Shown: positions 1 to 9,800 of the stretch, piece after piece
Position numbering within the stretch: position 1 is the first letter of the stretch
How the letters are laid out: the number at the start of each line of letters is the position of its first letter
Assembly (NCBI RefSeq): GCF_008923365.1
Contig: NZ_WBMR01000002.1
Span: 118,136-182,135 of the forward strand
Direction of reading: 5' to 3'
DNA length: 64,000 nt
Source of the DNA: Actinomadura montaniterrae
Lineage (GTDB): Bacteria; Actinomycetota; Actinomycetes; Streptosporangiales; Streptosporangiaceae
Notes under the pieces: generated by a model
Seen by the model: the letters and a program-made list of their open reading frames with translations, nothing else
Database searches by the model: none
What the model was told of the DNA's origin: nothing
Translations under genes and position numbers: made by a program

Positions 1-2
1 TC

Positions 3-3000
3 GTCCTGCTGCCGCAGGCCGAACGGCTGCACCGGGACGCGCAGGGACGGCTGGTCCCGGACGAGGACGGCTTCCCGATCACCGAGCCCGAGCTCGGATT
101 CCTGCCGCCACCGCCCGCCGACGGCACCACGGTCGCCAAGGACTTCTCGCTGCGCGTCCCGAAGCCGGCGGCCGGAGAGAGCTACACCCTGCGGCACTTC
201 GAGCCCCTGCCCACGCCCCAGTTCGTCGACGTGACCAGCGCGGTCACCGCCGGCGCCCCGATCACCTGGGCGGTGAACTGGGCCGCACGGATGTACACCG
301 GCGGCTCGGCCGAGCGCCGCGTGGTGAACCCGACCACCGGCCAGGCGAGCGACCCCGCCCCCTTGCAGGACGGGCTCAGCCTGGCCCAGCACCTCGGCAA
401 CGCCTTCAAGCAGACCTACACCGGCGCGGGGGACACCGCGGTCGCGCACCCGGTCGGCGATCCCGGTGCGCTGCCCGGCTACCGCCCGCCCGTCAGCGAC
501 CCGCGCGTGCAGAACCCGTCCGACAGCTCCTTCGAGGCGGCCGTCCGCGGAGCGTACGAGCAGTTCCGCGGCTCGCCCTTCCTCAAGCGCGACCCGCAGG
601 AGCTCTACGAGCAGCTGCTGGAGGCCGCGTTCGACCCGAGCACGACGATCTACGCCGCCGACGGCGCCGCGCAGGACGGCGGCGACCCCGGCACGGTCGG
701 CGCCGTCCAGGCCGACCAGCAGGCCCACCAGCTGCGCGGCGTGATCATCCACGACATCATCGCCGACCTGCGCGCCTTCCACGCCGAGCCCGACCCGGCC
801 AGGCGCGCCGCGCTGGCCGCCGGGTCGCTGGCCTTCCAGATGGGCCTGGTGTTCGCGGTGCGCACCGCCGACGGCCGCCGTCCCGCCTGGCTCGACCAGG
901 TGGCCACCGGCCTGGACGCCCAGCCGTCCATCAGCCAGCGCGAACGGCCCGACGCCACCGGCCCCGGCGCCGCCGGCCAGGACGTGCGGTCCTTCAACGT
1001 CGCCCAGACACGGTTCGACCTGTTCCCGCCCGAGTTCCAGCAGGTGCGGCAGTACAGCGACGCGAGCACCATCGCCCTGGCCTGGGACCTGAGCTGGCAG
1101 CGCCAGGCACCGCCGGGGGTCAGCCGCGTCCAGAACGACCCCGACCACCACCTGGCCCACTACCTGGTGCGCCGGCGCGCCCTGGACGGTGACGAGGCCG
1201 AGCGCACCACCACGGTGAAACCGGTCAAGGTGCTGCACCGCCACACCACCGACGTCGCCGCGGCCGGCCAGGTCACGCCGACCGACACCCTGTCGCAGCT
1301 CCAACCGCGCTTCCAGGTGGTCGACCACTTCCCCGACACCGCCGCCGACCGCGCCGCGCTGCCGCGCGAGGGACGCGGCTACGTCTACACCATCACGCCG
1401 GTCGACTTCGCCGGCAACGCCGGACGCCCGCTGACCCTCATCGCGACCCGCTACCCGTCCACGCCCCCGGCAGTGCCGGTGGACGGCGACCTCACCGTCA
1501 GCTACAGCATCGCCCCGTCCGACCTGGCGCCGACCGGCGCGGTGACCCCGCAGGTGATGGAGCCGCGCCAGGTCCACGTCGAGTGGAGCGAGGCGGCCCG
1601 CCAGGACGGTCCGGCGGTGCCGATCCGCACCTACCGGCTGGTCTTCCGCCGCGAGAGCACCGTCCCGATCGGCTCCTACGGCCTGGACAGCACCACCCAG
1701 CGCGGCCGCACCGCCGGGCTGCCCACCTCCAACGCCCGGCCGCTGCCCACCGACATCAAGATCGACCTCGACCATGTCTTCGGGCCGCCCGGTGCGCGCG
1801 CGGCGGTGGTCCCGGTCGCCGCGCTGCGGGACGCGGGCGTGCTGCCCGACGGCGCCTGGCGTCCCGAGGCGTGGCGGGTGTTCTTCCAGACGATCTGCGA
1901 CCGGGACGTGCCGTCGGCCCTGGCGCCGGTGCAGCTCCTGCTCGCCGCCGAAGCGGTCGCCGCGCCGCCCGCCACGCCCGCGCCGACCGACCGCGTCGAG
2001 CACTCGGGCAACCCGCGCGAGGAACGCCGCCCGGCCGAGCTGGAGTGGCTGCCGCGCCCGACCGGCTTCGCGGTGGTCCGGCCCGAGGACGAGCGCGCCG
2101 AGCCCGGCCTGGCGCACGCGCCCATGCCGCTGCCCGGTACGGCGGACGGCGGCCCGCCGCCGTTCGTGTTCACCGGCGACATCGGCGCGGGCGTCGGGTT
2201 CCGGCCGCATCCCCTGGGCATCCGGGCGATCCGGTTCCGCTGGAACCAGGGACCGAGCGGCGACGCCGCCTACCCCCTGGAGCTGAACGCCGGGTACCGG
2301 CTGTACGAGCTGGACATCGACGCGGCCACCACCGACACCTTCGCCAGCGCCGCCCGGCTCGGCGCGGAGCTGCGGCTGCGGCAAGAGGTCCAGATGCTCC
2401 CGGCCGGCGACCTGCCGCTGGTGCCCGGCGACACGCTCGACACCAGCCAGTGGGAGGCGTGGTACCCCGGGGCCGTCCAGCGGCGCCGCCCGCCCGACCC
2501 GTCCGCCCAGGGCGTGCGGGACGAGCGCGGTCCCTGGTACTCCTGGCAGGACTCCTACCTCGAATGGCCCGAATGGCCGGGCGTCACCCAGCCCGGCGGC
2601 AAGCGCGAAACGCCGCTGCATCCGCTGCTGGAACGCCTGGTGGAGCGACTGCGCGCGCTGCGCCCCGGCAGCGTCACCGACCCGCGGGGCCGGGTCGCCG
2701 ACGGCTACGCCGCCGCCCTGCAGCTCAGCCCGCCGACACTGCCGAACGACCTGGCCGGTTTCCTGGCCAGTTGCCCGCCGGGCGCCGACCGCTACGGCTG
2801 GGGCGCGCTGCAACGTCTCGGACTGTCGGTGACCTTCAGCCTCCACGACCCCGACACCGGCGCCGTGCTCGGCCCGAAGCTGCTGGAACTGCTCAAGGAA
2901 CTCTTCGCACGCCTGGAGAGCACCCCCGCCGACCCCGACGCCGCGGCCTTCGCCGCGCTGCGCCGGCATCTGCACGTCGAGCTGCTGTTCCAGCCCGGAC

Positions 3001-5993
3001 GCAGCATCCAGCTCGGCGAACGTCCGGCCGCGGGCGACGACCTGCTGGCGCTCGTCCAGATCAGCCTGCGGCCGGCCGTGCGTCAACGGCTGCGCTACCG
3101 CGCCGTCACCCTCACCGGACGCTCCAACGCCGACATCGAGGTGCGCCTCACCCTCTCCGCGCCGTGCAGCCTGGTCATCCGGCCCGACGGCGGCGCCGGG
3201 CAGCAGGAGCTCGAACCGCGGCCCGCGCCGATCGCCCGCACGATCCGGCTGCCGCTCAACGGCGAGGCGGCCCTGCTGCTGCGCGGCGCCACGCTGCCCG
3301 CGACGGTCGAGGTCCGTCCGCAGGCCCGGCTGACCACCGATCCCGCGCCGTTCGACCCGGCGATCGCGCCGCTGCTGGACTACGACCCCGGCCGCAAGCT
3401 GCTCAGCGCCCGCACCCTGCTCAGCGCCGACCAGCTGGCGCTGCTGCGCCCCTCGCTCGCCGCCGCCGACCTGCCGGCGGCGGAGAACCTGGCCGGGACG
3501 GTCCGGACCGAGGACTTCGGCCCGGCCGACGAGCGCACCCACCACTTCACCGTCGCGACCGGCGCGCTGGCCGCCGCGTTCGCCGGGCCGGGCGACGGCG
3601 TCCCCGAGCACGTCCAGTGGATGCGGCTCAAGTACTACCTGGAGACGTTGAACAGCAACGACCCCAAGGTGCCCGATTCGGGCAAGGTCACCCTCCCCGC
3701 CGACGCGGCCGGGATCGCCAAGGCGCTGCCCGACGTCCTCGCCTGGACGGCGCGGTTCTTCGACGCGAGCGGCGCGGTGAACGTGGGACCGGACGGCCTC
3801 GGCGCGACCGGCGCCGGTCCCTGGACCGCCACGGCCTACCCGCGCGCCGGTTCGCCCGCGCCGGCCACGCCCGGCGCCGACGGGCGCCTGACCTACACGC
3901 AGCTGATCGAGGACCGCTGGGCGCACACGCTGCGCTACTACCTCCAGCCGTACGGCCGCTACGACCTGCTGTGGCAGAGCCTGCGCCGCTCCCCCACGCT
4001 GTTCCCCGGCCGCGCGGCCGCCGAGGCCGACACCCCTGCCGTGCAGGTGGATCCCGACGCGGGCGGGCTGGACGTGGTGCTGGACCGAACGCAGGCCGTC
4101 GACGCCCCGCTCGTCCTCGGCTCGCGGCGGCTGGACGAGCCGGCCACCCCGGCGCGTCCGCCCGCACCCGGCGCGATCTGGGAGGTGATCGTCGCCCAGC
4201 ACCACGAGCAGACCCTGGCCGAACGCAACCAGACCCTGGTCCGCCGGCTCTCGTTCCGGCAGGTCGCCTTCACCCTGCTGCGCCGCTTCGGCTACTCCGA
4301 CTGGTACGCGTGGGTGCGCGGCTTCGCCAAGGAGCACCAGCGCGAGCTTCCCGTCCGCCTGGTCGAGGACGCCTACCCGCCCGTCCCGGACGCGCTGCCG
4401 GGCGCGCCGGACCATCTCGTCCTGGACGGCACGACGGACCAGGACGAGCTGCGCGGCCTCGACCTGCCCGAGCGCGTCGGCGACTTCTCCCAAGGCGTCC
4501 TCGCCCTCCAATGGCGGGCCCTGCCGTTCTACTACGAGCACCGCCTGCTGGTGATCGCCCAGACCGACGGCACCGTGTCGCCGGTCAACGGCGTCACCCA
4601 GCGCGACCTGACCTACCGCTCGCCACTGCCGAGCGCCACTGTCAGCGGAACGGACATCGTGTGGCACCGGCTGCCGCCGTTCCCGCCCCCGCTCCGCGCC
4701 GACGGCATGTTCCAGCAGGACACCCGCGTCCGCACCATCACGATCCCGCTGCGCCGGTTCTGGGACAGCCTGCCCGACGAGGCCCAGCGGCGCTGGCCCG
4801 CCGAGGCGCCCGACGCCGCGGGCGGCGCCGCCACCGCGCGCAAGCCGGGCGCCCTGCCCGACCCCGAGGTGGTCTACCAGATCGTCGAGTTGTTCAGCGG
4901 CAACATCGAGGTGCAGGCCGAGTGCTTCTACGACCCGGTCGCGCAGAGGTTCACCCACCGCCAGCTCGGCAAGCACTTCCTGGTGGCGCAGACGACGCTC
5001 GCGCCTCCGGCCGGCGCGCTCGGCGACTTCCCGCTGGCGGTCGATCTCGTCCAGGTGAGCGAGGAGCAGCTGAGCACCGGCTATGACACCGGCGGCCTGC
5101 CACTCGACACGCGCAACCGGGTCGCCATCGACGCGCACGGACGGCTGCTGCTCGCCGGAGTGATGACCAGGGGCGACCGCGACGCCCTGGTCCGGCTGAT
5201 GCGCGCACCGGACGCGGCCAAGATCCGGAACCTGTTCGACAGGTGGTACACCACCGAGCCGGTCAGCGCCCCCGCCGCGAACCTGCCCGACCGGCTCCGG
5301 GCGCTCATCGACTTCCTGCCCGCGCCGGCCCTGACCCTGGTATGGCAGGGCCCCTCGGACGCGGCCGCCGCGGACCTGCGGCGGCTCCCCGGCGACAGCG
5401 CCTTCACCGGCGCGATCGCGCAGATCATCACCCAGGCCACCGGTGCGGCCCCGGACGCCGTCACTCGCGTGGAGATCCCCGCCGGACCCGAGCAGATCCC
5501 GGACGAGCTCCAGAACAAGGTGGCGCTCGCCCGCGACGCGTCCGGAACCCGGTACACCGGCATCACCTGGACCGGCGCGATGAGCGGCGACGACATCGCC
5601 GCGCTGCGCCGCTGGGCCCGCTTCCCCGAGTTCGCGGACGCCGTCGAGAAGCTGATCACGGCCGTACACGACGCGAGCACGGGCACTCCGCCGCCGTCGG
5701 TCACCGTCCCGTTCGCCGTCGCCGTCCGTCCCGTCCAGGGTGGGCTCAGCGGCGCCCTGGCCGACAAGCTGCTGCTCGGCGCGGTGCTGATGCGTTACCA
5801 CGGCATGATGCGCGCCGACGATCCGGCCGCGCTGGCGGCGTCCTATCCGGGACGTCCCGACCAGCTCGCCCTCCGGCGGCTGCACCGCACCAGCCAGGGC
5901 AGCGGCATGCGCGGCCGGTCCCTGGTGATCCGGGCCCGGCGCGGCAGCGCCGCGCCGAGCGACCCGCGACCGATCGATCCGACCGACCTGTGA
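3..5993 (+). CDS. Giant protein of unknown function, 5' end beyond the window
   Basis: The frame is open from the left edge to the TGA at 5991-5993, giving at least 1996 residues. The GTG at 231 is internal, because the same frame reads sensibly upstream of it, so the true start lies outside the window. I do not recognise the family. Around residues 450 to 620 there is a fibronectin-III-like stretch, with alternating beta-rich text and proline-rich linkers. The rest is rich in Ala, Pro, Asp and Arg with no obvious catalytic motif. No transmembrane segment is apparent, and the N-terminus, where a signal peptide would be, is missing. A second giant gene follows after 61 bases on the same strand, so the two are probably co-transcribed. 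A structural or surface-associated role is possible but not shown. Confidence 0.75.
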   Translation, partial: VLLPQAERLHRDAQGRLVPDEDGFPITEPELGFLPPPPADGTTVAKDFSLRVPKPAAGESYTLRHFEPLPTPQFVDVTSAVTAGAPITWAVNWAARMYTGGSAERRVVNPTTGQASDPAPLQDGLSLAQHLGNAFKQTYTGAGDTAVAHPVGDPGALPGYRPPVSDPRVQNPSDSSFEAAVRGAYEQFRGSPFLKRDPQELYEQLLEAAFDPSTTIYAADGAAQDGGDPGTVGAVQADQQAHQLRGVIIHDIIADLRAFHAEPDPARRAALAAGSLAFQMGLVFAVRTADGRRPAWLDQVATGLDAQPSISQRERPDATGPGAAGQDVRSFNVAQTRFDLFPPEFQQVRQYSDASTIALAWDLSWQRQAPPGVSRVQNDPDHHLAHYLVRRRALDGDEAERTTTVKPVKVLHRHTTDVAAAGQVTPTDTLSQLQPRFQVVDHFPDTAADRAALPREGRGYVYTITPVDFAGNAGRPLTLIATRYPSTPPAVPVDGDLTVSYSIAPSDLAPTGAVTPQVMEPRQVHVEWSEAARQDGPAVPIRTYRLVFRRESTVPIGSYGLDSTTQRGRTAGLPTSNARPLPTDIKIDLDHVFGPPGARAAVVPVAALRDAGVLPDGAWRPEAWRVFFQTICDRDVPSALAPVQLLLAAEAVAAPPATPAPTDRVEHSGNPREERRPAELEWLPRPTGFAVVRPEDERAEPGLAHAPMPLPGTADGGPPPFVFTGDIGAGVGFRPHPLGIRAIRFRWNQGPSGDAAYPLELNAGYRLYELDIDAATTDTFASAARLGAELRLRQEVQMLPAGDLPLVPGDTLDTSQWEAWYPGAVQRRRPPDPSAQGVRDERGPWYSWQDSYLEWPEWPGVTQPGGKRETPLHPLLERLVERLRALRPGSVTDPRGRVADGYAAALQLSPPTLPNDLAGFLASCPPGADRYGWGALQRLGLSVTFSLHDPDTGAVLGPKLLELLKELFARLESTPADPDAAAFAALRRHLHVELLFQPGRSIQLGERPAAGDDLLALVQISLRPAVRQRLRYRAVTLTGRSNADIEVRLTLSAPCSLVIRPDGGAGQQELEPRPAPIARTIRLPLNGEAALLLRGATLPATVEVRPQARLTTDPAPFDPAIAPLLDYDPGRKLLSARTLLSADQLALLRPSLAAADLPAAENLAGTVRTEDFGPADERTHHFTVATGALAAAFAGPGDGVPEHVQWMRLKYYLETLNSNDPKVPDSGKVTLPADAAGIAKALPDVLAWTARFFDASGAVNVGPDGLGATGAGPWTATAYPRAGSPAPATPGADGRLTYTQLIEDRWAHTLRYYLQPYGRYDLLWQSLRRSPTLFPGRAAAEADTPAVQVDPDAGGLDVVLDRTQAVDAPLVLGSRRLDEPATPARPPAPGAIWEVIVAQHHEQTLAERNQTLVRRLSFRQVAFTLLRRFGYSDWYAWVRGFAKEHQRELPVRLVEDAYPPVPDALPGAPDHLVLDGTTDQDELRGLDLPERVGDFSQGVLALQWRALPFYYEHRLLVIAQTDGTVSPVNGVTQRDLTYRSPLPSATVSGTDIVWHRLPPFPPPLRADGMFQQDTRVRTITIPLRRFWDSLPDEAQRRWPAEAPDAAGGAATARKPGALPDPEVVYQIVELFSGNIEVQAECFYDPVAQRFTHRQLGKHFLVAQTTLAPPAGALGDFPLAVDLVQVSEEQLSTGYDTGGLPLDTRNRVAIDAHGRLLLAGVMTRGDRDALVRLMRAPDAAKIRNLFDRWYTTEPVSAPAANLPDRLRALIDFLPAPALTLVWQGPSDAAAADLRRLPGDSAFTGAIAQIITQATGAAPDAVTRVEIPAGPEQIPDELQNKVALARDASGTRYTGITWTGAMSGDDIAALRRWARFPEFADAVEKLITAVHDASTGTPPPSVTVPFAVAVRPVQGGLSGALADKLLLGAVLMRYHGMMRADDPAALAASYPGRPDQLALRRLHRTSQGSGMRGRSLVIRARRGSAAPSDPRPIDPTDL

Positions 5994-6054
5994 CGGCCCT
6001 TTCACGGCCGGAACCGGCGGTGCCCGCCGGCCACGAGCGGACCAGGAGGAGCAG

Positions 6055-6842
6055 ATGGCGAAACTTCCCGACCTGCCGAAGGTGAGGATCGCGGGCCCCT
6101 TCTGGACGGCCGAGGCCGACGTGATCCGGCTGGCCGACCCGGCCACGAACTTCGCCTTCCGCACCCTGTTCGCGGACACCACACCCCGCAAGGCGGCAGG
6201 CGAGAACAACGTGCTGCTGCCGGGCTCCCTGCTGGCACTGGTCTACGTCACCAGCGTCACCATCAACCCGACCAACGGCGCGACACCGCAGTACGAGTGG
6301 ACGCGCAGCGGCACCAAGCCCGACGGGCACCTCCCGCCCCAGGCGATCCGCGCGGCGATCAGCGCCGGCACCGCCGGCCTGCTGCTGCTTCAGGCCCCCG
6401 CCGACGGGTGGCCCACCGGCATCACCGGCAACCTGCCGGTCCTCACCTGCCTCGGCGGCGAGATCGTCCTCGACGCGATGACGCCCCAGGCCGGCGCCGT
6501 CCAGCGGCTGTACACCGCGCTGGGCCTGACCCCGGCGGCGATCGCGCAGCGGACCGGCCCCGCCCATCTGCTCGGCGGCCCTGGCCGTCCACTCCGGGGG
6601 GCTGTCGGCCTTCGGCCAGATCCGCCTGCTCTGGGACGGCGCACCGGTCAGTGCGGTGTTCCAGCTCGCCCGGATCGTCCCCGACCCGGCTCCGGCGACG
6701 GGGCCGGCGGTGCGCGGCTTCCGGATGACGATCGAGACCGAGCGGCTGACCGGCGCCGAGCAGGCGGCGCTCCTCACCTCCTGGCGGCGGCTCAACCGCT
6801 ATCTCAACCCCGGCAACCCGCTGAACGGGCCGGGTCCAGCCG
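6055..6842 (+). pseudogene. 5' part of the second giant gene, split by two frameshifts
   Basis: An ATG at 6055 follows a good ribosome site (AGGAGGAGC, ending a few bases upstream). The first frame reads as normal protein to about 6570-6590 and then becomes Arg/Pro-rich shadow text. From about 6570 the sensible reading moves to the next frame (VHSGGLSAFGQIRLLWDG) and continues to about 6830. It then moves to a third frame, which runs unbroken to 11747 (VPAPQWATLEPADPL). Codon usage and protein character stay normal on both sides of each switch. This points to two single-base indels in one originally continuous gene of about 1.9 thousand codons. They may be real mutations or sequencing/assembly errors. 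Confidence 0.6.
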
Positions 6843-9800
6843 GTGCCCGCACCGCAATGGGCCACCCTCGAGCCCGCCGACCCGCTCACCGTCCCGCGCC
6901 TGTTCTGGGAGATCGCGCCCTGGCAGGAGCAGCCCGGCACGCGCCCGATCGGCTTCCCGGGCGAGACGTTCGGCCTGCTGAACGGGCAGTTCGACATCCT
7001 CACCGTCGCGTCCGACGACGCGCACCGCAACGTCACGCTCCAGCAGAGCAAGGGCCTGCTCGACTCGTCCAGCCTGGACGCCTGGCTGCGCACCGACGCC
7101 ACCGACGACACCGGCGCCCCCGACCTGGCCACCCCGGCCGGGTCGCTCGGCCCCGCCCTGACCCACCTGGCCTTCACCCGCTCCGCCGACGGCCGCGCCC
7201 GGATCTACCTCAACGGGCGGCTCACGGCCGAGCACACCGTCGGCGGAAGCCTGTCCGCCTGGAACGACCGGTTCGAGCTGGCCCTCGGTGACGAGATCAC
7301 CGGCGGACGGGCCTGGCTGGGCACCTACCGCATGGTCGCGCTCTACGACCGTGCCCTCACCGCCGAGGAGGTCGCCGCACGCTTCGCCTCGGGCCCGGCT
7401 TCCGCGCCGATGACGACCCGGGGCCAGGCCCTGGCGGCCGCGCTGACCTTCAACCTGATGGCTCCCGGGGCCGGGGCGGGGAGTTTCACGCTCGACGGCG
7501 CGAACCTGTTCGACGACCTCACCCTCGCCGTCACCCTTCCCGACGGCTCGCCCGCCGCCCTGGCCGGCGACACCACGCTCCAGTTCGGATGGAACGGCTA
7601 CAGCGCCCCGCACCCGGACGGCCTCCAGTTCCTGCCCGGCATGCGCCTCGCCGACGCGGGGACGCCCGGGATGAGCCAACGCGCCGCCCCCGGCTTCGCC
7701 ACGGTGACCTTCCGCGCCACCGCCCGGCCGGACGACGTGCCCCGACTCCCCCTCACCGGCGCCTTCGTCGAGGCCCTGCTCGTCGCCCACTGGGGCCGTT
7801 CGCTGCAGGATCCCGTCCCGAACCGGACCGCCGACGCGGCTCGGCTGTACGGCTCCTCGGCCGGCGACCTCGTGATCGGCTACACCTCGCGCCTGGACGC
7901 CGCGGAGTGGCAGGAGCGCTTCCTGCTCAACGGGATGCTCACCGCCACCGACCTCGTCTCCTGGCCGCAACAGCTCGGCTACGACGCGTCCAACGCGCGC
8001 ATCACCCTGCCCGCGGCCCGCGCCGCCGGAGCCCCGCCCCTGACCCACCTGCGCCACACCATCCGGGTGCTGCTGAACCAGCACGAGCTGCCCGCCTCCA
8101 TCCTCACCGGCGCGGACGGCCCGCTGCTGTTCACCTTCGCCCCGGGCCAAAGCTGGCAGCCCCTGGCCCTCGTCGAACACCAGCTGGTCGAGGTGACCCC
8201 GGCGGCCGACGGGAGCGGCGGGACCCTCGGCCGCGAGACCCGCTGGACGTCCGTCCAGGAGGTGCGGCTGCTCGCGCCCCAGCGCGCCGCTCAGTTCCTG
8301 CGGGGCCTGACCGGCCTCCAGACCACCGACCCCGTCACCGGCATCAGCCCGCTCGGCGGCGTCAGCGGCGGCTACCTGGCCGCCGGCCTGTCGGCGCTGC
8401 TGGCCGACCCGGGCGCGGCGCTCGACGCGCTGCCCCGCGACACGCTGCTCATCGAGGCGAGCGGACACCACCTGGTCGGGCTCGTGCCCGCCCCCGACAG
8501 CACGGCCACGACCCTGCAGCACCTCCCGACCGGCAGCCAGGGCGCCCTGCTCAGCAGCCCGGCGGACTACGCGCCCGGCGACCCGGCCGACCCGCGCTGG
8601 CTGCTGCTGACCATGCCGTTCCTGGGACGCCTGCAGGACACCTCCCGCGACCTGGCCCAGCCGCCCGCCGGGCAGCAGCCGAGCCCGCTGCAGACCGACC
8701 CGCTGCTGCTCATCTCGCGCCTGCGCGCCGGCGCCCCCACCACCGCCCTGCCCGCCCTGGCCCTCGCCCTGTGCGGCTGGGCCGACAGCACGCCGCTGCC
8801 CATCACCCTTGCCGGCCTGGACACCGCGGTCGGCCGCGGCTTCGCCCGGCTGGACCCGCCGGCCCTGGAGGAGAGCTGGTTCCGCGCGCAGAACCCGCCC
8901 CCCGAACCGCAGGACGACCTGCTCCAGAGCGTCCTCGCGGCGCTGCCCGAGACCCCGGCCCGGCTCAGCCGCCCGGCCGCCCTGCGCCAGGCCTTCGACC
9001 CGCGCCGTCCCTTCTACCCGCCCCGGCCGTCCGGTCTGCCGGACCTGCCCGGACCCTCGCCGTACGCGGACCCGGTCTGGCGCGAGGACGAGCTGCTGCT
9101 GACCCAGTCGGTGAGCACCCTGACGCCCACCGGCAAGCCGCCCTACGGCTGGGCGCTGGCCGCGGCGCTCATCGCGAGCAGCGGACTGCTCGCCCAGGCT
9201 CCCGCCGACGGGCCTCGCCGCTATCCCGCGGCCACGCTCATCCCCGCCCCGCTCTCGCTCGACGGCGCCGCCAACCCGCGTCCGCTGAACATCGTGGTCA
9301 GCCCGTACCTGGGGCTTCAGTGGCGTCCGGCCCCGACGGTCCCGGCGGACGGGCCGTCTCCGCTGGCGCCTCGGCTTCTGGTGGCTGAGCTGCTCTGCCT
9401 GGCACCCGGGACCGCACGGCTGCAGCCGGTGGCGAGCCGCATGTGGAGCGTCCAGCCCGACAACCCCGACCTGGCCGACGAGAGCCACCTGCGCGCCCAG
9501 GCCCAGAGCTGGGCCGCGCAGTCGCAGCGCCTGCTGGCGCCGGAGTCGCCGATCGCGGTGCTGCGCTACCGGATCATCAGCGACAACACCCGCCCCGACA
9601 ACCTGGGAGAGGCGGCCCTGACCACCGGCTACGCCTTCGCCCTGGTCCCGGTGACGAGCGCGTCGCCGCTGGCGAAGCGGTTGTTCCGCATCCGTCCCGC
9701 CCTCGCGGCCCTGCGCTACCGCGAGGGTCAGTGCAACATCGCGGCGCTGCCCGCCGGCGCCCGCGACTTCGAGCTCGCACCGCCGCAGACGGTCGGGGTG

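Noticed and set aside
1583..5086. A long plus-strand frame inside the first giant gene
   Set aside because: Extreme Arg/Ala/Pro composition and no motifs; it is an out-of-frame shadow of the real gene.
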